Assembly (NCBI GenBank): GCA_963682025.1 | Contig: OY821521.1 | Location: 118,487,012-118,551,011 of the forward strand | Direction of reading: 5' to 3' | From: Cordilura impudica | Taxonomy: Eukaryota; Arthropoda; Insecta; Diptera; Scathophagidae | Length of the DNA stretch: 64,000 nucleotides | Shown here: positions 54,135-63,858 of the stretch, piece by piece | Layout of the letters: every line of letters begins with the position of its first letter | How positions within the stretch are numbered: the stretch's first letter is position 1 | Notes under the pieces: model-generated | Seen by the model: only the letters and a program-made list of their open reading frames with translations | Told to the model about the DNA's origin: nothing | Databases searched by the model: none | Position numbers and translations under genes: made by a program

Positions 54135-56994
54135 TCGCATTATTTGGTCTGAAATCATTCCGTTTAATATACATGTCCATGATGAAGGTTTTGTTTTGTT
54201 GTTTATTTTAGTAATTGTGTATTTGAGGTGGTGAGGGGAAGGTTGGGGGGTTATGCGTAACCCTCCGACAAGTGGCTCCCACCAGGAAGCCTCAGTTTTT
54301 TTATATGGAGGGTGACGCCATGTGTAGCGGGCACACCTCAGTAGTTGAGAATGGTTCAACGGGATGAACCTGGTAGGGGAGTCAGAAGCGAGTCTCGCAA
54401 AATTCGCGGCATACACTGTGGGGAGGGTTTTTGCCGAGAATAGCCTCACAGTGGCCCGGTTCCGGTTTGCGGAATGCAACAGGAAACCGTTCTGCTCCAG
54501 AGAAGGATGACGCGTTGTGTGCGGTCATGACTTATATGGGTGGCAGTGTCTAGAAGGGACACGTGCCGTAATTTGTTGTTATTTATTTTGAAGTGTTTTG
54601 GGAGTTTTAGGTTGGACATGTGTATACAAGGGTGCTTAGATATGATTTCGGTCGGACCACCGATGGATCGGCTTGCTGGGGCCTTATTGCCGTAGAAATA
54701 GGAAGAGTACTGCTGTTAGGGAAAAATGCTTTATTTATTTTATTTATTAGAGCAAAAGTAACCATTCAGTAAAATACAGTGATTTGAGTTGTTTTTCTGT
54801 CAAAGGTGTAAATGCGAATTGGTATAGTATTAGCTGAGAATTTTTTTTTCCCTATGACATTTTTCTTTTAGCATAGGTTGGAGATAACTGGAATTTGGAG
54901 TCGTCTGGATGGTCGCCGCACTCCTACGGTTGGGCCGACGAGGCCCACGAGATACTTTTAGAATGCAGCGGACACTCTGATGGAGGAGAAAATATATTTA
55001 AAAAAATATATATATATATAAGAAAAGATATTAAAAAGAACAGAAAAAAAAATAATAAGAAAAGATGGGAAATCTCCCCATGTAAAAAAAAAATAAATAT
55101 TAATAACAAGAAAAGATGGGAGATTCCTCACGTTTTAAAACTAAAAACGATTGAAAAAAAAGAGAAAAAAAAAATATATATATAATAATAATGAGAAAAG
55201 ATGGGAGTTCTCCTCACCTAAAAAAAAAAAATTAAAAGAGAAGACTCCCCCACAAAAAAAAAAAAAAAAACAATGGTTGAAAAAAAAAAACAATATATAT
55301 ATATAAGTATAAAAAAAAAAAAACAATAAGAAAAGATGGGAGGCCCCCTCCGTAAAAAAGAAAAGAGAAATAAGAAAAAAAAAATTGGAGGTCTCCCCAT
55401 ACATACATATTTAAAAAAAAAAAAAAAGCAAAACAAAACAGCGAATATGTATAGATAGTAGCATACATATTTGTTTAAAAAAAAAAAAGTAAGAAGATAA
55501 AGATAAAAAGTAAGAAACATACATATCTATTTAAAAAGACATATTTTAAAGAAAAAAAAAATAGTAGCATACATACTTGTTAAAGGAAAAAGAATATATA
55601 GACATTAAACTTACATATTTAAAAAAATATAAAAAAAAACTACATATTTAAAAAATATATATATATATTAACATACATAAAAAAAAAGGAGAATATAAAT
55701 ACATTTTTAGGAAAAAAAAAAATAATATATTTAAAAAAAAAAAAGAAGATATATTAAGATATACTATTAGCATACACATATTGAGAGAAATATATTAAAA
55801 AAAAAAAAAAAAAAAAGAATATGTACATATTATATTAGTAGAAGAAAGAATTTGGAAAAAGAGAGGAAGGAATTAATCCTTAAATAGCTATTGTTCAAGA
55901 AAAAAAAAACGGAATTATTGTATTAAAATATGAGTAGAAAATATATCTACACTTTAGTCAGTTGTAAATAGTATAGGAAATACTCAATTTTTTTATATAT
56001 TAGTAGAGTTAGGAAATTCCGACCCAAGTCCACGGTGAACGAGGTGGAGCAACAGTCATCCAGAAAACGGTAGAGGCAGCAGAGAGCAGTAGGCTGACAG
56101 GTCTGATGGGTGGCCACATGACGGACATAGGGGTGAATGCCTGTACGGAGCTGATGATCCAACCCCAGATGCAAGGGCGAATTGCGAACGAATCCATCGA
56201 GAATTCTATATGCGATGGATTGGCTATTGGTTTGGTTCCAGCGAAACAACATTCCTGTTTAGTTTGTCAGGGATGTCGTCAGGAGGAAGGTTAAGCTGAA
56301 CTATATCCGTTTGGCAAAGCAGCAAGCCGATTCCTGTGGCGATGACTAACCATTTCCATCATTGCGAATCATTTGAAAACTTTCGGTTCTCGCCTTGGAT
56401 CACCGTTTGCGACAAGTTTCATCATTGAAGGTGATCAGGGGAGTGCTCAGATCTTATGTTGAATACCACAGTAAGCACCAATTGACTAACGGGAAATTAA
56501 CAATCCGTTGCTGAAAGTACTGTCCCCAATGCCGTCATCCAAGTGACAGGCCAAAATTTGTTTTACGAAGCGGCCAGCCAAAGTAATTTTTTTTTACAAA
56601 GAAGGTGGCTAAGAATTCGTTTTATGAAGCAACAGGCCAACGATTGTCATGGTGTAGTATTGGAATCGAATCACAGGAATGGTTATATGCATTAGTAGTA
56701 TCTTCATCATCAGCATTGGTTCCGGATTCGTCCTTATCAGTTTGGTTATTATCAGCAGCCTTAACACCAACATTATCATCAGCAACAACATTATCATCAA
56801 CACCAACATCATCTTCAGCATCAACATTATCATTATCATCAGCAACAACATTTCTCACCAACATCATCTTCAGCATCAACATTATCATCATCATCAGCAG
56901 CAGCAGAATCAACAATAGCGGCAGCAGAAGCAGCGTGCCAGTTCAGTGTCGCTGGTAAACGATTGGGAATCGTTTCCGTGGAAAGGGGGAGGAA
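54135..56994 (+). other. Gypsy-3 post-pol noncoding region with A-rich repeats
   Basis: No convincing ORF. 54190-54560 is moderately G-rich (GGTGGTGAGGGGAAGGTTGGGGGG). 55000-55860 is A-rich low-complexity DNA with about five degenerate units GAAAAGATGGGAGNTCTCCCC (see repeat). 56500-56640 has two copies of a GACAGGCCAA-TTTGTTTTA-GAAGC block. 56740-56920 is a degenerate AACATTATCATCA/CAGCAGCAG trinucleotide array. No env-like membrane protein was recognised. It ends at the polypurine tract. Confidence 0.6.
55035..55400. repeat. Degenerate hairpin-bearing tandem repeat in A-rich DNA
   Basis: Units at 55063-55083, 55110-55132, 55195-55221, 55328-55353 and 55384-55400 share (GA)AAAGATGGGAG followed by a pyrimidine block (tctcccca, attcctca, ttctcctc, ccccctcc, gtctcccc), each able to form a short hairpin. 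Spacing ranges from about 45 to 130 bp, filled by A-runs and (TA)n. Confidence 0.65.
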
Positions 56995-57076
56995 TGTTGT
57001 GAAACAGGGTTTCACATGTATAAGATTAGTATAAGATTAGATTATTGATAATAATAGTAATAATAATAACAATAAC

Positions 57077-57131
<55 letters not shown>

Positions 57132-57632
57132 TTAAAATATAACATAACAGAAACAATAATAATACCGCAAACAACCATAACTGAAATATAAATTCATTTA
57201 ATTAATAACGATCGATTTTTCTCGAGCGTAATTAAATGTTTTCTTTCAAGAAACATACATACAACCCAATTTAGCATGGTAACGTACATTGGCTCATTTG
57301 CTTATGTTTGAATTTTTTGTCACTTTCAATGTGGAGCAATACGATATTGTTCCGCATTGACAGGTGTTGTGCTGTTTATTTTTTTCGGTTACCATGCGTT
57401 GGTTTGTATTCTTTTTTTTTAGAGTTTTTTTTGTATCGCAATTTTCTGTTATTGCAATTTTTAGCAATAACATTGACTTAATTTTCTTTTCCGCGTATAT
57501 TAAATGTTAACGTATGTCTTTTTGTTTTTCCCACGGTATTTGCGATATTATTATTTGTTTTCTTTTTGTTATTGGTTAGTTAACTATTTAAGTATGCCAT
57601 GGCCATGAACTGCATTGCGTTATGGTCAATGT
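56995..57632 (+). repeat. Gypsy-3 right direct LTR
   Basis: Direct copy of 49934-50574 (for example a 3-bp ATT difference at cgtaattattaaa against cgtaattaaa). It is preceded by the purine-rich tract that primes plus-strand synthesis, which fixes its 5' edge. Confidence 0.92.
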
Positions 57633-57819
57633 TTGTTTTTTTTTTTTTTTTTTTTTATATTATTGCTGATATTTTATTTCCTTGTTTCTTTGTATGTTTG
57701 TTTATTTTTTTCAATTAATTTAATTTTCATAAGTTAATATTAAGATTTTTGTATAAATAAAGAAGAAACAGTGCATAACGGCAGCAGATGAAAACTAGAG
57801 GCCGCACTGTTTGGTACGG

Positions 57820-57852
<33 letters not shown>

Positions 57853-57854
57853 AA
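57633..57854. other. Gypsy-3 palindrome centre with AATAAA and long A-run
   Basis: A T-run (57636-57656, 21 T) and an A-run (57820-57851, 32 A) flank about 160 bp that contain AATAAA at 57756-57761, some 58 nt before the A-run. The T-run and A-run are part of the palindrome arms. The middle is unique in the window. It looks like the end of a polyadenylated transcript joined to an inverted LTR, but this is inference. Confidence 0.6.
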
Positions 57855-58357
57855 ACATTGACCATAACGCAATGCAGTTCATGGCCATGGCATACTTAAA
57901 TAGTTAACTAACCAATAACAAAAAGAAAACAAATAATAATATCGCAAATACCGTGGGAAAAACAAAAAGACATACGTTAACATTTAATATACGCGGAAAA
58001 GAAAATTAAGTCAATGTTATTGCTAAAAATTGCAATAACAGAAAATTGCGATACAAAAAAAACTCTAAAAAAAAGAATACAAACCAACGCATGGTAACCG
58101 AAAAAAATAAACAGCACAACACCTGTCAATGCGGAACAATATCGTATTGCTCCACATTGAAAGTGACAAAAAATTCAAACATAAGCAAATGAGCCAATGT
58201 ACGTTACCATGCTAAATTGGGTTGTATGTATGTTTCTTGAAAGAAAACATTTAATAATTACGCTCGAGAAAAATCGATCGTTATTAATTAAATGAATTTA
58301 TATTTCAGTTATGGTTGTTTGCGGTATTATTATTGTTTCTGTTATGTTATATTTTAA

Positions 58358-58409
<52 letters not shown>

Positions 58410-58491
58410 GTTATTGTTATTATTATTACTATTATTATCAATAATCTAATCTTATACTAATCTTATACATGTGAAACCCTGTTTCACAACA
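57855..58491 (-). repeat. Gypsy-3 terminal inverted LTR
   Basis: The reverse complement of the LTR, from ACATTGACC to CACAACA, adjacent to the right TTTG. It shares some variants with the right LTR (aataataatacc) and one with the left (the ATT triplet). The palindrome with the right LTR extends a few bases beyond the LTR, into TTTG plus the T-run. Confidence 0.92.
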
Positions 58492-58495
58492 TTTG

Positions 58496-58913
58496 AATAT
58501 GATATTGAAGCAAAAATTTCGCTTTCCCTGTACTACAGTCTCATACACCAATTCGAGATTTTTTTTATAAAATTAGGCAATTCTTCCTTCTTTCCCGAAA
58601 ATATAGGTACTAGCTTTGAAATAGCTGATAATTCGTCCAAGTCCATGATTGTCGTCATAGTTACATTTTCCCTCATTTCAGTATCTCTGTAATCTACATG
58701 ATGTGTCAAAATTTCTAGTGCTTCTTTTTTTAGCTTTCCAAATTTATCAACTATCTTTGTTCTGAGTTCTTCCGTCAATTCAGTTTTTGCTAAATAATCT
58801 TCAAACTGGGTCTTTAATTCTGATATTTCTTTCTTTTTTGCATTTACTATTTCTGTCGAATATGGTTTCGATTCTAATTTCTTTATTAAATTTTTCATAT
58901 GAGACATCGACAA
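58496..58913 (-). pseudogene. Gypsy-2 gag, N-terminal part
   Basis: The frame starts MSMSHMKNLIKKLESKPYST, has a coiled-coil region (KKKEISELKTQFEDYLAKTE) and MDLDELSAISKLVPIFSGKKEELPNFI, which aligns with Gypsy-1 (SVVGKLIPVFTGKKGELNNFI). A frame change at about 58550 leads to LVYETVVQGKRNFCFNIIFK at the Gypsy-3 insertion point. Confidence 0.85.
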
Positions 58914-59149
58914 TTAAATTTTTATTTAGTTTTTTTTAACTTCATTCATTAAAATAATATTTATCTTTTTTTATATATCTTAAAATATGAAATTCTATAT
59001 TTTTATATTTTAATGATAGTTTATATTTCTAACATTATTTTAATTAAAAGGTTATAATATAAATTTTGCTTTATTGTTTTTCTTTTTGTATGTTATAGTT
59101 ATAATAAAATAAAATATATTTAAATTTTTGGATTTATTAAAAAAAATTT

Positions 59150-59480
59150 TCTTTCCCCTATATTCCGTATTTCTCTATCATCAATATTGTTTCTAACTCT
59201 TTGGCTGTGGGCCTTAATATGTCTTCTTCTGTAGGACTACCTTTCATTCCTATGTCCTTCCGTAAATTAGCTAACTATTGAACTTTTCTCTTTAATTCTG
59301 GCTTTATATATTTATTCTTAACCCTTTGTAGCTCAGGAAATTCTATTGATTTAGAAAAATAACCTTCATCTGCCACTCTTTTTATCTCCGCATCTAATTT
59401 AGCTAGCATATTTAGCTGTCCTTCGAGTTCCTCTGCAGACATTTCCTTTTTATTCTCTCCTTTTCTTTCGAATTTGAATT
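59150..59480 (-). pseudogene. Gypsy-2 upstream ORF related to Gypsy-1 21728-21934
   Basis: The minus strand reads LANLRKDIGMKGSPTEED, then ILRPTAKELETILMIEKYGI (59161-59278), matching LIKLKKDIGFVEREGT and ETVLMIRKF of Gypsy-1. Further upstream are MSAEELEGQLNMLAKLDAEI and FPELQRVKNKYIKPELKRKV. One in-frame TAG lies just before LANLRK. The function is unknown. Conservation between two diverged elements argues that it was a real protein. Confidence 0.65.
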
Positions 59481-59584
59481 TAACTCCTTCTGGTTTCCGT
59501 TATCGAAATTCTTCGATCGAAATTATTTTTTTATTTTTCAAAATAATATACGAAGAGTAATTTTACTCAGTCAGAGCTAACGAG

Positions 59585-59947
59585 TTATGGTCCATAGTTA
59601 ATAGTAATAGTTAGTGAAACGAGGTCTGACAATTGCCCGTCCTCCTTAAATAATAAACCAAAACATGGTATTTCGATCGATTTTACTCGATATCGAATGC
59701 GACGATTTGCCCCCTGTACTCTTTTTTCCAGATCTACTCCCCTGTCTTTGTTTGTTTCGTAATTTAATTCACTTTTCAGAATGTTTATCTTCTTTTGCAT
59801 CCGGCTGTTGGAATCTCCTATATTTCTCTTAATTTTTAGGAGGTATACCTTAGGTATAATAGGTTGTCTAAATCTTTTATCCTTTGTTAAAATTCTAAGT
59901 GGTTTAGGGCCAATATTTAGGATCCCAGGTTTTACAACTTTTTCCAT
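59585..59947 (-). CDS. Gypsy-2 leader ORF, basic protein of unknown function
   Basis: The 120-codon ORF lies between the 5' LTR and gag, the same position as the Gypsy-1 leader ORF. It begins MEKVVKPGILNIGPKPLRIL, is rich in Lys/Arg (KRNIGDSNSRMQKKIN, EKRVQGANRRIRYRVK) and has no recognisable domain. Sequence similarity to the Gypsy-1 leader ORF is weak by eye. Confidence 0.5.
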   Translation of the reverse strand: MEKVVKPGILNIGPKPLRILTKDKRFRQPIIPKVYLLKIKRNIGDSNSRMQKKINILKSELNYETNKDRGVDLEKRVQGANRRIRYRVKSIEIPCFGLLFKEDGQLSDLVSLTITINYGP

Positions 59948-60837
59948 TTCTTCCGCTTCTTTTAGTATCTCCTGCTATTTTTAAATCAGAAAAAATTTCA
60001 AACTATATTTCTAACTTGTTGTACCCTTATTTGCTTTTTTACGTATTTCCTTAAGTGTCTAATAATTACCGTTAGCGTTAACAAAACGTAATTCAAATGA
60101 ACACTTCAAAACTAACACTTTTTGCCGTGGGATTCTTAACTGACTCTGTGATTATCTCATTTATCTTATTTCGGCTATTGCCCAAACATATAATTTTATC
60201 TGTGCTACACAGGAAAATGAAAATTTTACAACAAAATTTGACAACTTAAAAATAAAAATTTTTATTCTTTGTTAAGATTAAAAAAAAAAAGGATTTTTCA
60301 CAAAATACATGTTTAGATAGCAGATAATTTACTTTATAATAACATTTTTGGCTTATTCTTTGTAATAACCTCACATCATAAAATAATGTTTCACAAAAAT
60401 TTCCATTAATAAAACTTACCACTTTTATTCTTTTCTTGTTTTTTTTTTGTCTTTGAAAAATGTTACACTAAAGAAAATTTTTTTACATTCTTTTACCAGT
60501 CGTGCCTTCTGGATTTTATATATATTACCAAATTTGTATAATTCTCAGGATGATTAAGTTTTGTTGATGGCCAGGACCTTTTTTAGCGCACCTTGCTGGC
60601 TTAAGCTTTTGCTCCTTGTCGATTTATGCAATTTAAAAATTGTAGGCTAGTTATTGCACCATGTTGGTATAAGCTGTTTTTACCTTCCTGCCAACGGTGT
60701 GCTCATCAGGATATGCTGCAGGGTTAGCAGCTAAATATCAGGGTCGTCAGGATTTTGTAGTAATTTATCGGGATCATCAGAAGCTTATCAGGATTTTGTA
60801 GTTATTTATCAGAATCATCAAAATTTTGTTAGGATTT
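59948..60837. other. Gypsy-2 leader, noncoding
   Basis: AT-rich sequence between the leader ORF and the 5' LTR. Near the LTR (60720-60840) there are short repeats TATCAGGATTTTGTAGT and ATCATCAGAA. No primer site was recognised. Confidence 0.5.
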
Positions 60838-61340
60838 TGTAGTGTAGTTGTAGTGCTTGGTGTAAAATACTATTCTTCACTTTAAATAAAAAAATGCTGG
60901 AGGTCTCTCTTCATTTGAAGTCTTAAAAATTACTGTTTCTTTATTTAAAATTTCCAAATTTTATATATTAATTTGCTATTACTAGGTTTGAGTCAAATCT
61001 ATACAATATAAAAAATACCCATGTATATTTATGCCGTGCTCGCATTTTTTTAATACGTTCTCTTTCTTCAAATGGTCAGTTCGTCAAAACGTCACTGAAA
61101 AACAGAGTATCGATCATTCATACACAATTTGGTGTAATGTTACACAAATTGGTGATACACTAAAAATAAGTCATTAAACTTTTGTTTACAGTATGTTTGC
61201 TTGCGTTCAATATTCTTTCAGTATCAAACATACAAACACACACATTGCCAACCTATCTCAATTGTACGTATACGTCTTTTCGTACTTGTGAATCATTGAT
61301 TTTGGTTTACACTTGACCCTATGTTCACGAGCACACTACA
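60838..61340 (-). repeat. Gypsy-2 5' LTR
   Basis: About 503 bp, partner of 43808-44292. The inner (left) edge is approximate because the first 20 bases are weakly matched and embedded in TTATCAGGATTTTGTAGT-type short repeats (60720-60845). No primer site was recognised next to it. Confidence 0.85.
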
Positions 61341-61344
61341 TCAT

Positions 61345-63210
61345 TAAGATGAACGACCCAGTACGAGCGCCGCTGCACGAGATCAAATAGATCTAATATT
61401 CCCAGCCTCACATCCATCCTTGACCCTACAGCAAGACAAACGTGCCCCATCAAGCCCAGTGGATCGAGAAACTTTGCTGTTCACTGCCATAGTCCAAATC
61501 GAAACTAAAGGACAGAGATTCGAGGCAAGAACTCTCATCGACCCTGGATCTCACTATTATTTCACACTATTTCACACTATTTCACTGTATAAGGAATCGT
61601 CCCTTGACCAAATTATCACACGCTTTTGGGAGGTGGAGAAAACCCCAAAATAAATTTTCAAATCTATAATGCGAAGAAACGACACGGGAAGGTATATTGT
61701 TACCCTACTCTTTAAAAAAGGAGAAGAAATTTTAACTTTTCGCAATATAGGCGTGGCGCACTGTTTAAGAATGAAGCGCATGCTAAACCAAAAACCCGAC
61801 CTTAAAGAACAGTACGACCAGGTAATATTAGAATATCTAGAGTTGGGACATATGGGACAAATCACTCCCTTGGATATAAACAAGGCCCCAAATTATTACC
61901 TGCCGCATCACGCAGTAATAAAACCAGACAGGCGGACCACAAAACTTAGAGATTTTTCCGACTGACGACAATAAGTTATAGTCGTATGTTCTATTTATTT
62001 TCTTTTAAAAATTTTTTAATTTTAATATAATATTTAAATTTTTAATTTAATGAAATGAATTGAAAATAAAGAACAAGTAACTAACTAACTAACTAGAGAT
62101 TTTTCCATTATGTATTTTCCGCCGAAGTCACAAAAATGTACCGATAAATACTAATAGACCCGACCCAAACCAATTACCAAAGACTCCTGTTCCAAAAATC
62201 TGAAAATGACCCTATCGAAGATTTTGACGCTCGGGATACGACGGAATATTTCTTCAGACTCATTCAGATGTTGTCTAAAAATATATATTTACAAAACGCG
62301 AAGTATTATCCACAATAGCTACATTTTTTGACCCTTGCGGATGGCTAGCCCTAATTATTGTAGATGCAAAATTAATCATGCACCAAATATGGCTAGATAC
62401 AAAATGGCAAAAATTTAACAAAAATTGTAATTCCATTAATAATCTAAAAATACCCCGTTGGATTCATTATAGATCCTCCTGTAAAACAGAAATTCATGGA
62501 TATAGCGGCGCGTCAGAGAAAGCTTATACTGCAACGCTAGACATCGGAATTCAGCTTGATGATAACGATGTACACTCATTTCTTTTAGCCTCAAAGACTC
62601 GAGTTGCCCGTCTCAAAAAAGTATCTCTTCCATGGTTGGAACTTTGTGGATCGGTCTTATTAGCAAATTTGGCTGCTGAAATTTTACCTAATACACAGAC
62701 CCACAATTTGAATACGTACTTTTGGACAGACTCTACAATTGTGTGATCCCGGCTAAAAAAATCTCCTGAAATACCTTTGTGGGAATTCGACTTTCTTTCT
62801 ACAAAAAGTTTGAATTCAAAACTGGAAAAAAGGAAAACCCTGCAGACATCGCAAGCAGATGTTGTACACCAGAGGAACTTCAAACTAATAACTTGTGGTA
62901 GTTTCGACTCTCTTGGCTAAAATTGCAAAAAAAAAAAACCAATGGCCAATACCAATACCACGCGTAACACCAAAATTGAAGTGAAAACCACTAGTCATTA
63001 CAACAAGGACTCACGAAGACCCTTTAAAGCGCTTTTCATCATTATCTCGCGCATATGGAGTTATAGCGTACGTTTTACGATTCTGGAGAAGCATTGCAAA
63101 ATCAGGGATCCATCAATAGAAATTACTGGAGATGAAATAAAGTCGATTTAAAATCGGCTTATCATATTGACCCAACAAAAAAGTTTTCCTGATGAACATC
63201 AAAATTCAAA
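61345..63210 (+). pseudogene. BEL-C protease, reverse transcriptase and RNase H remnant
   Basis: 61420-61653 has DRETLLFTAIVQIETKGQRFEARTLIDPGS, the Pao protease start (D-TG changed to DPGS). 61669-61965 has GRYIVTLLFKKGEE, YLPHHAVIKPDRRTTKLRDFSD at the RT entry, interrupted by a 134-bp insertion. 62378-62746 has IPRWIHYRSSCKTEIHGYSGASEKAYTATLDI (RNase H, catalytic Asp of FCDAS changed), SFLLASKTRVA and SLPWLELCGSVLLANL. 62800-63150 keeps NPADIASR and YGVIAYVLRFW pieces, and FPDEHQNSK follows near 63190. Many shifts. Confidence 0.83.
61960..62093 (+). mobile_element. 134-bp CTAA-tailed retroposon in BEL-C
   Basis: TAGAGATTTTTCC is duplicated exactly at 61947-61959 and 62094-62106. The insert contains AAAATAAAG and ends in (TAAC)n, with no TIRs. 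A 13-bp duplication and a simple 3' tail indicate LINE-type retroposition of a truncated LINE or SINE. The family is unknown. Confidence 0.8.
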
Positions 63211-63480
63211 GCTAAAATATCAAATACTCTTAAATCCACCATGTCTTTACGCAAAAATTCGCTTCGCAAGATCACAAAGAGGTAGGAATATCATTCTCCC
63301 CAGGCATAAATATCTTGTGTCAGAATGGCAGTTTTATACTAGTGCTATACGTCTTTGGAATATTATTCCACAAAACCAACAACTTAACAGCAACGCAAAC
63401 ACTTTTACACAATTTTTATTTAAATTTTTTGCTTGATTTTAAAATAATATTATTATGATAAATTAAATCTATAATATTAA
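63211..63480 (+). pseudogene. LINE-D: 3' end of a non-LTR reverse transcriptase ORF
   Basis: Within frame 63167-63436, the part after about 63215 reads NPPCLYAKIRFARSQRGRNIILPRHKYLVSEWQFYTSAIRLWNIIPQNQQLNSNANTFTQFL. The pattern (R-S-R---PR-----SF--A-RLWN-LP------S--FK--L) is the usual C-terminus of LINE ORF2 proteins. The stop is at 63436, followed by an AT-rich 3' region. The first residues of that frame belong to BEL-C. Confidence 0.7.
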
Positions 63481-63858
63481 TAGGCTAGGCGATTTCTTCT
63501 GACTGATGTTTTGTTATACCGTTTTAAACCGATTTTGATGATATGTATATTATTTGAAAGGTATTTCTTTTTAGCCCTTTTGCAAATTTACAGATTTTAA
63601 ATTTTTTTCCTTTATTTTGAGTAAATTTCATTTAAAGTTGCTACTAACACATACATAAAATTATACAATGCTATGTGTGTGTTTAGTCAATTTGCTAATG
63701 TGTTTGTAATAAAATGAGTTTGTTTTTTGTGTTGTTTTGTGAATTGGCTATAATTGATTATCATACTTTTAGGGTCTTTATTTAATGAAAAAATAAAATT
63801 TTCTAGAATTTACACACATTCTGTCCTATGAACAGAATTTTTTTTTTTAAAAACTCAC
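63481..63858 (-). other. Intron sequence next to the right-hand exon
   Basis: AT-rich intronic DNA. On the minus strand it starts with GTGAGTTTTT directly after the exon. No other feature was seen. Confidence 0.6.

Larger units (their letters stand above)
49934..58491 (+). mobile_element. Gypsy-3: gag-less Ty3/Gypsy element ending in an inverted LTR
   Basis: The TTTG duplication (49930-49933, 58492-58495) brackets the whole unit. From left: LTR (49934-50574), pol ORF (50580-54134), a 2.9-kb noncoding stretch, a polypurine tract (GGAAAGGGGGAGGAA, 56980-56994), a direct LTR (56995-57632), a 222-bp segment between a T-run and an A-run, and an inverted LTR (57855-58491). The three LTR copies differ at only a handful of positions, so the insertion is recent. 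Removing it rejoins the Gypsy-2 gag frame. Confidence 0.92.
43808..61340 (-). mobile_element. Gypsy-2: 412/mdg1-like element with two nested insertions
   Basis: Related LTRs (43808-44292, 60838-61340) are flanked by TCAT duplications (43804-43807, 61341-61344). On the minus strand the LTR starts TGTAGTGTGCTCGTGAAC. The internal order is leader ORFs, gag, protease, RT, RNase H, integrase, all homologous to Gypsy-1 but more decayed. PLE2 (45490-46895) sits in pol and Gypsy-3 (49934-58491) in gag. The LTRs differ at many sites, so this is clearly older than Gypsy-1. Confidence 0.9.

Noticed and set aside
54895..55520. Lys-rich plus-strand and Phe-rich minus-strand ORFs
   Set aside because: Produced by A-rich/T-rich low-complexity DNA.
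56605..56958. 117-codon Ser/Thr-rich ORF and its antisense Met/Leu frames
   Set aside because: Readings of a degenerate trinucleotide array (AACATTATCATCA). No domain and no conserved start.
49934..58491. DIRS-type element, because of inverted terminal repeats
   Set aside because: Gypsy-3 encodes a DDE integrase and a retroviral-type protease, has a polypurine tract and a 4-bp target duplication, and shows no tyrosine recombinase.
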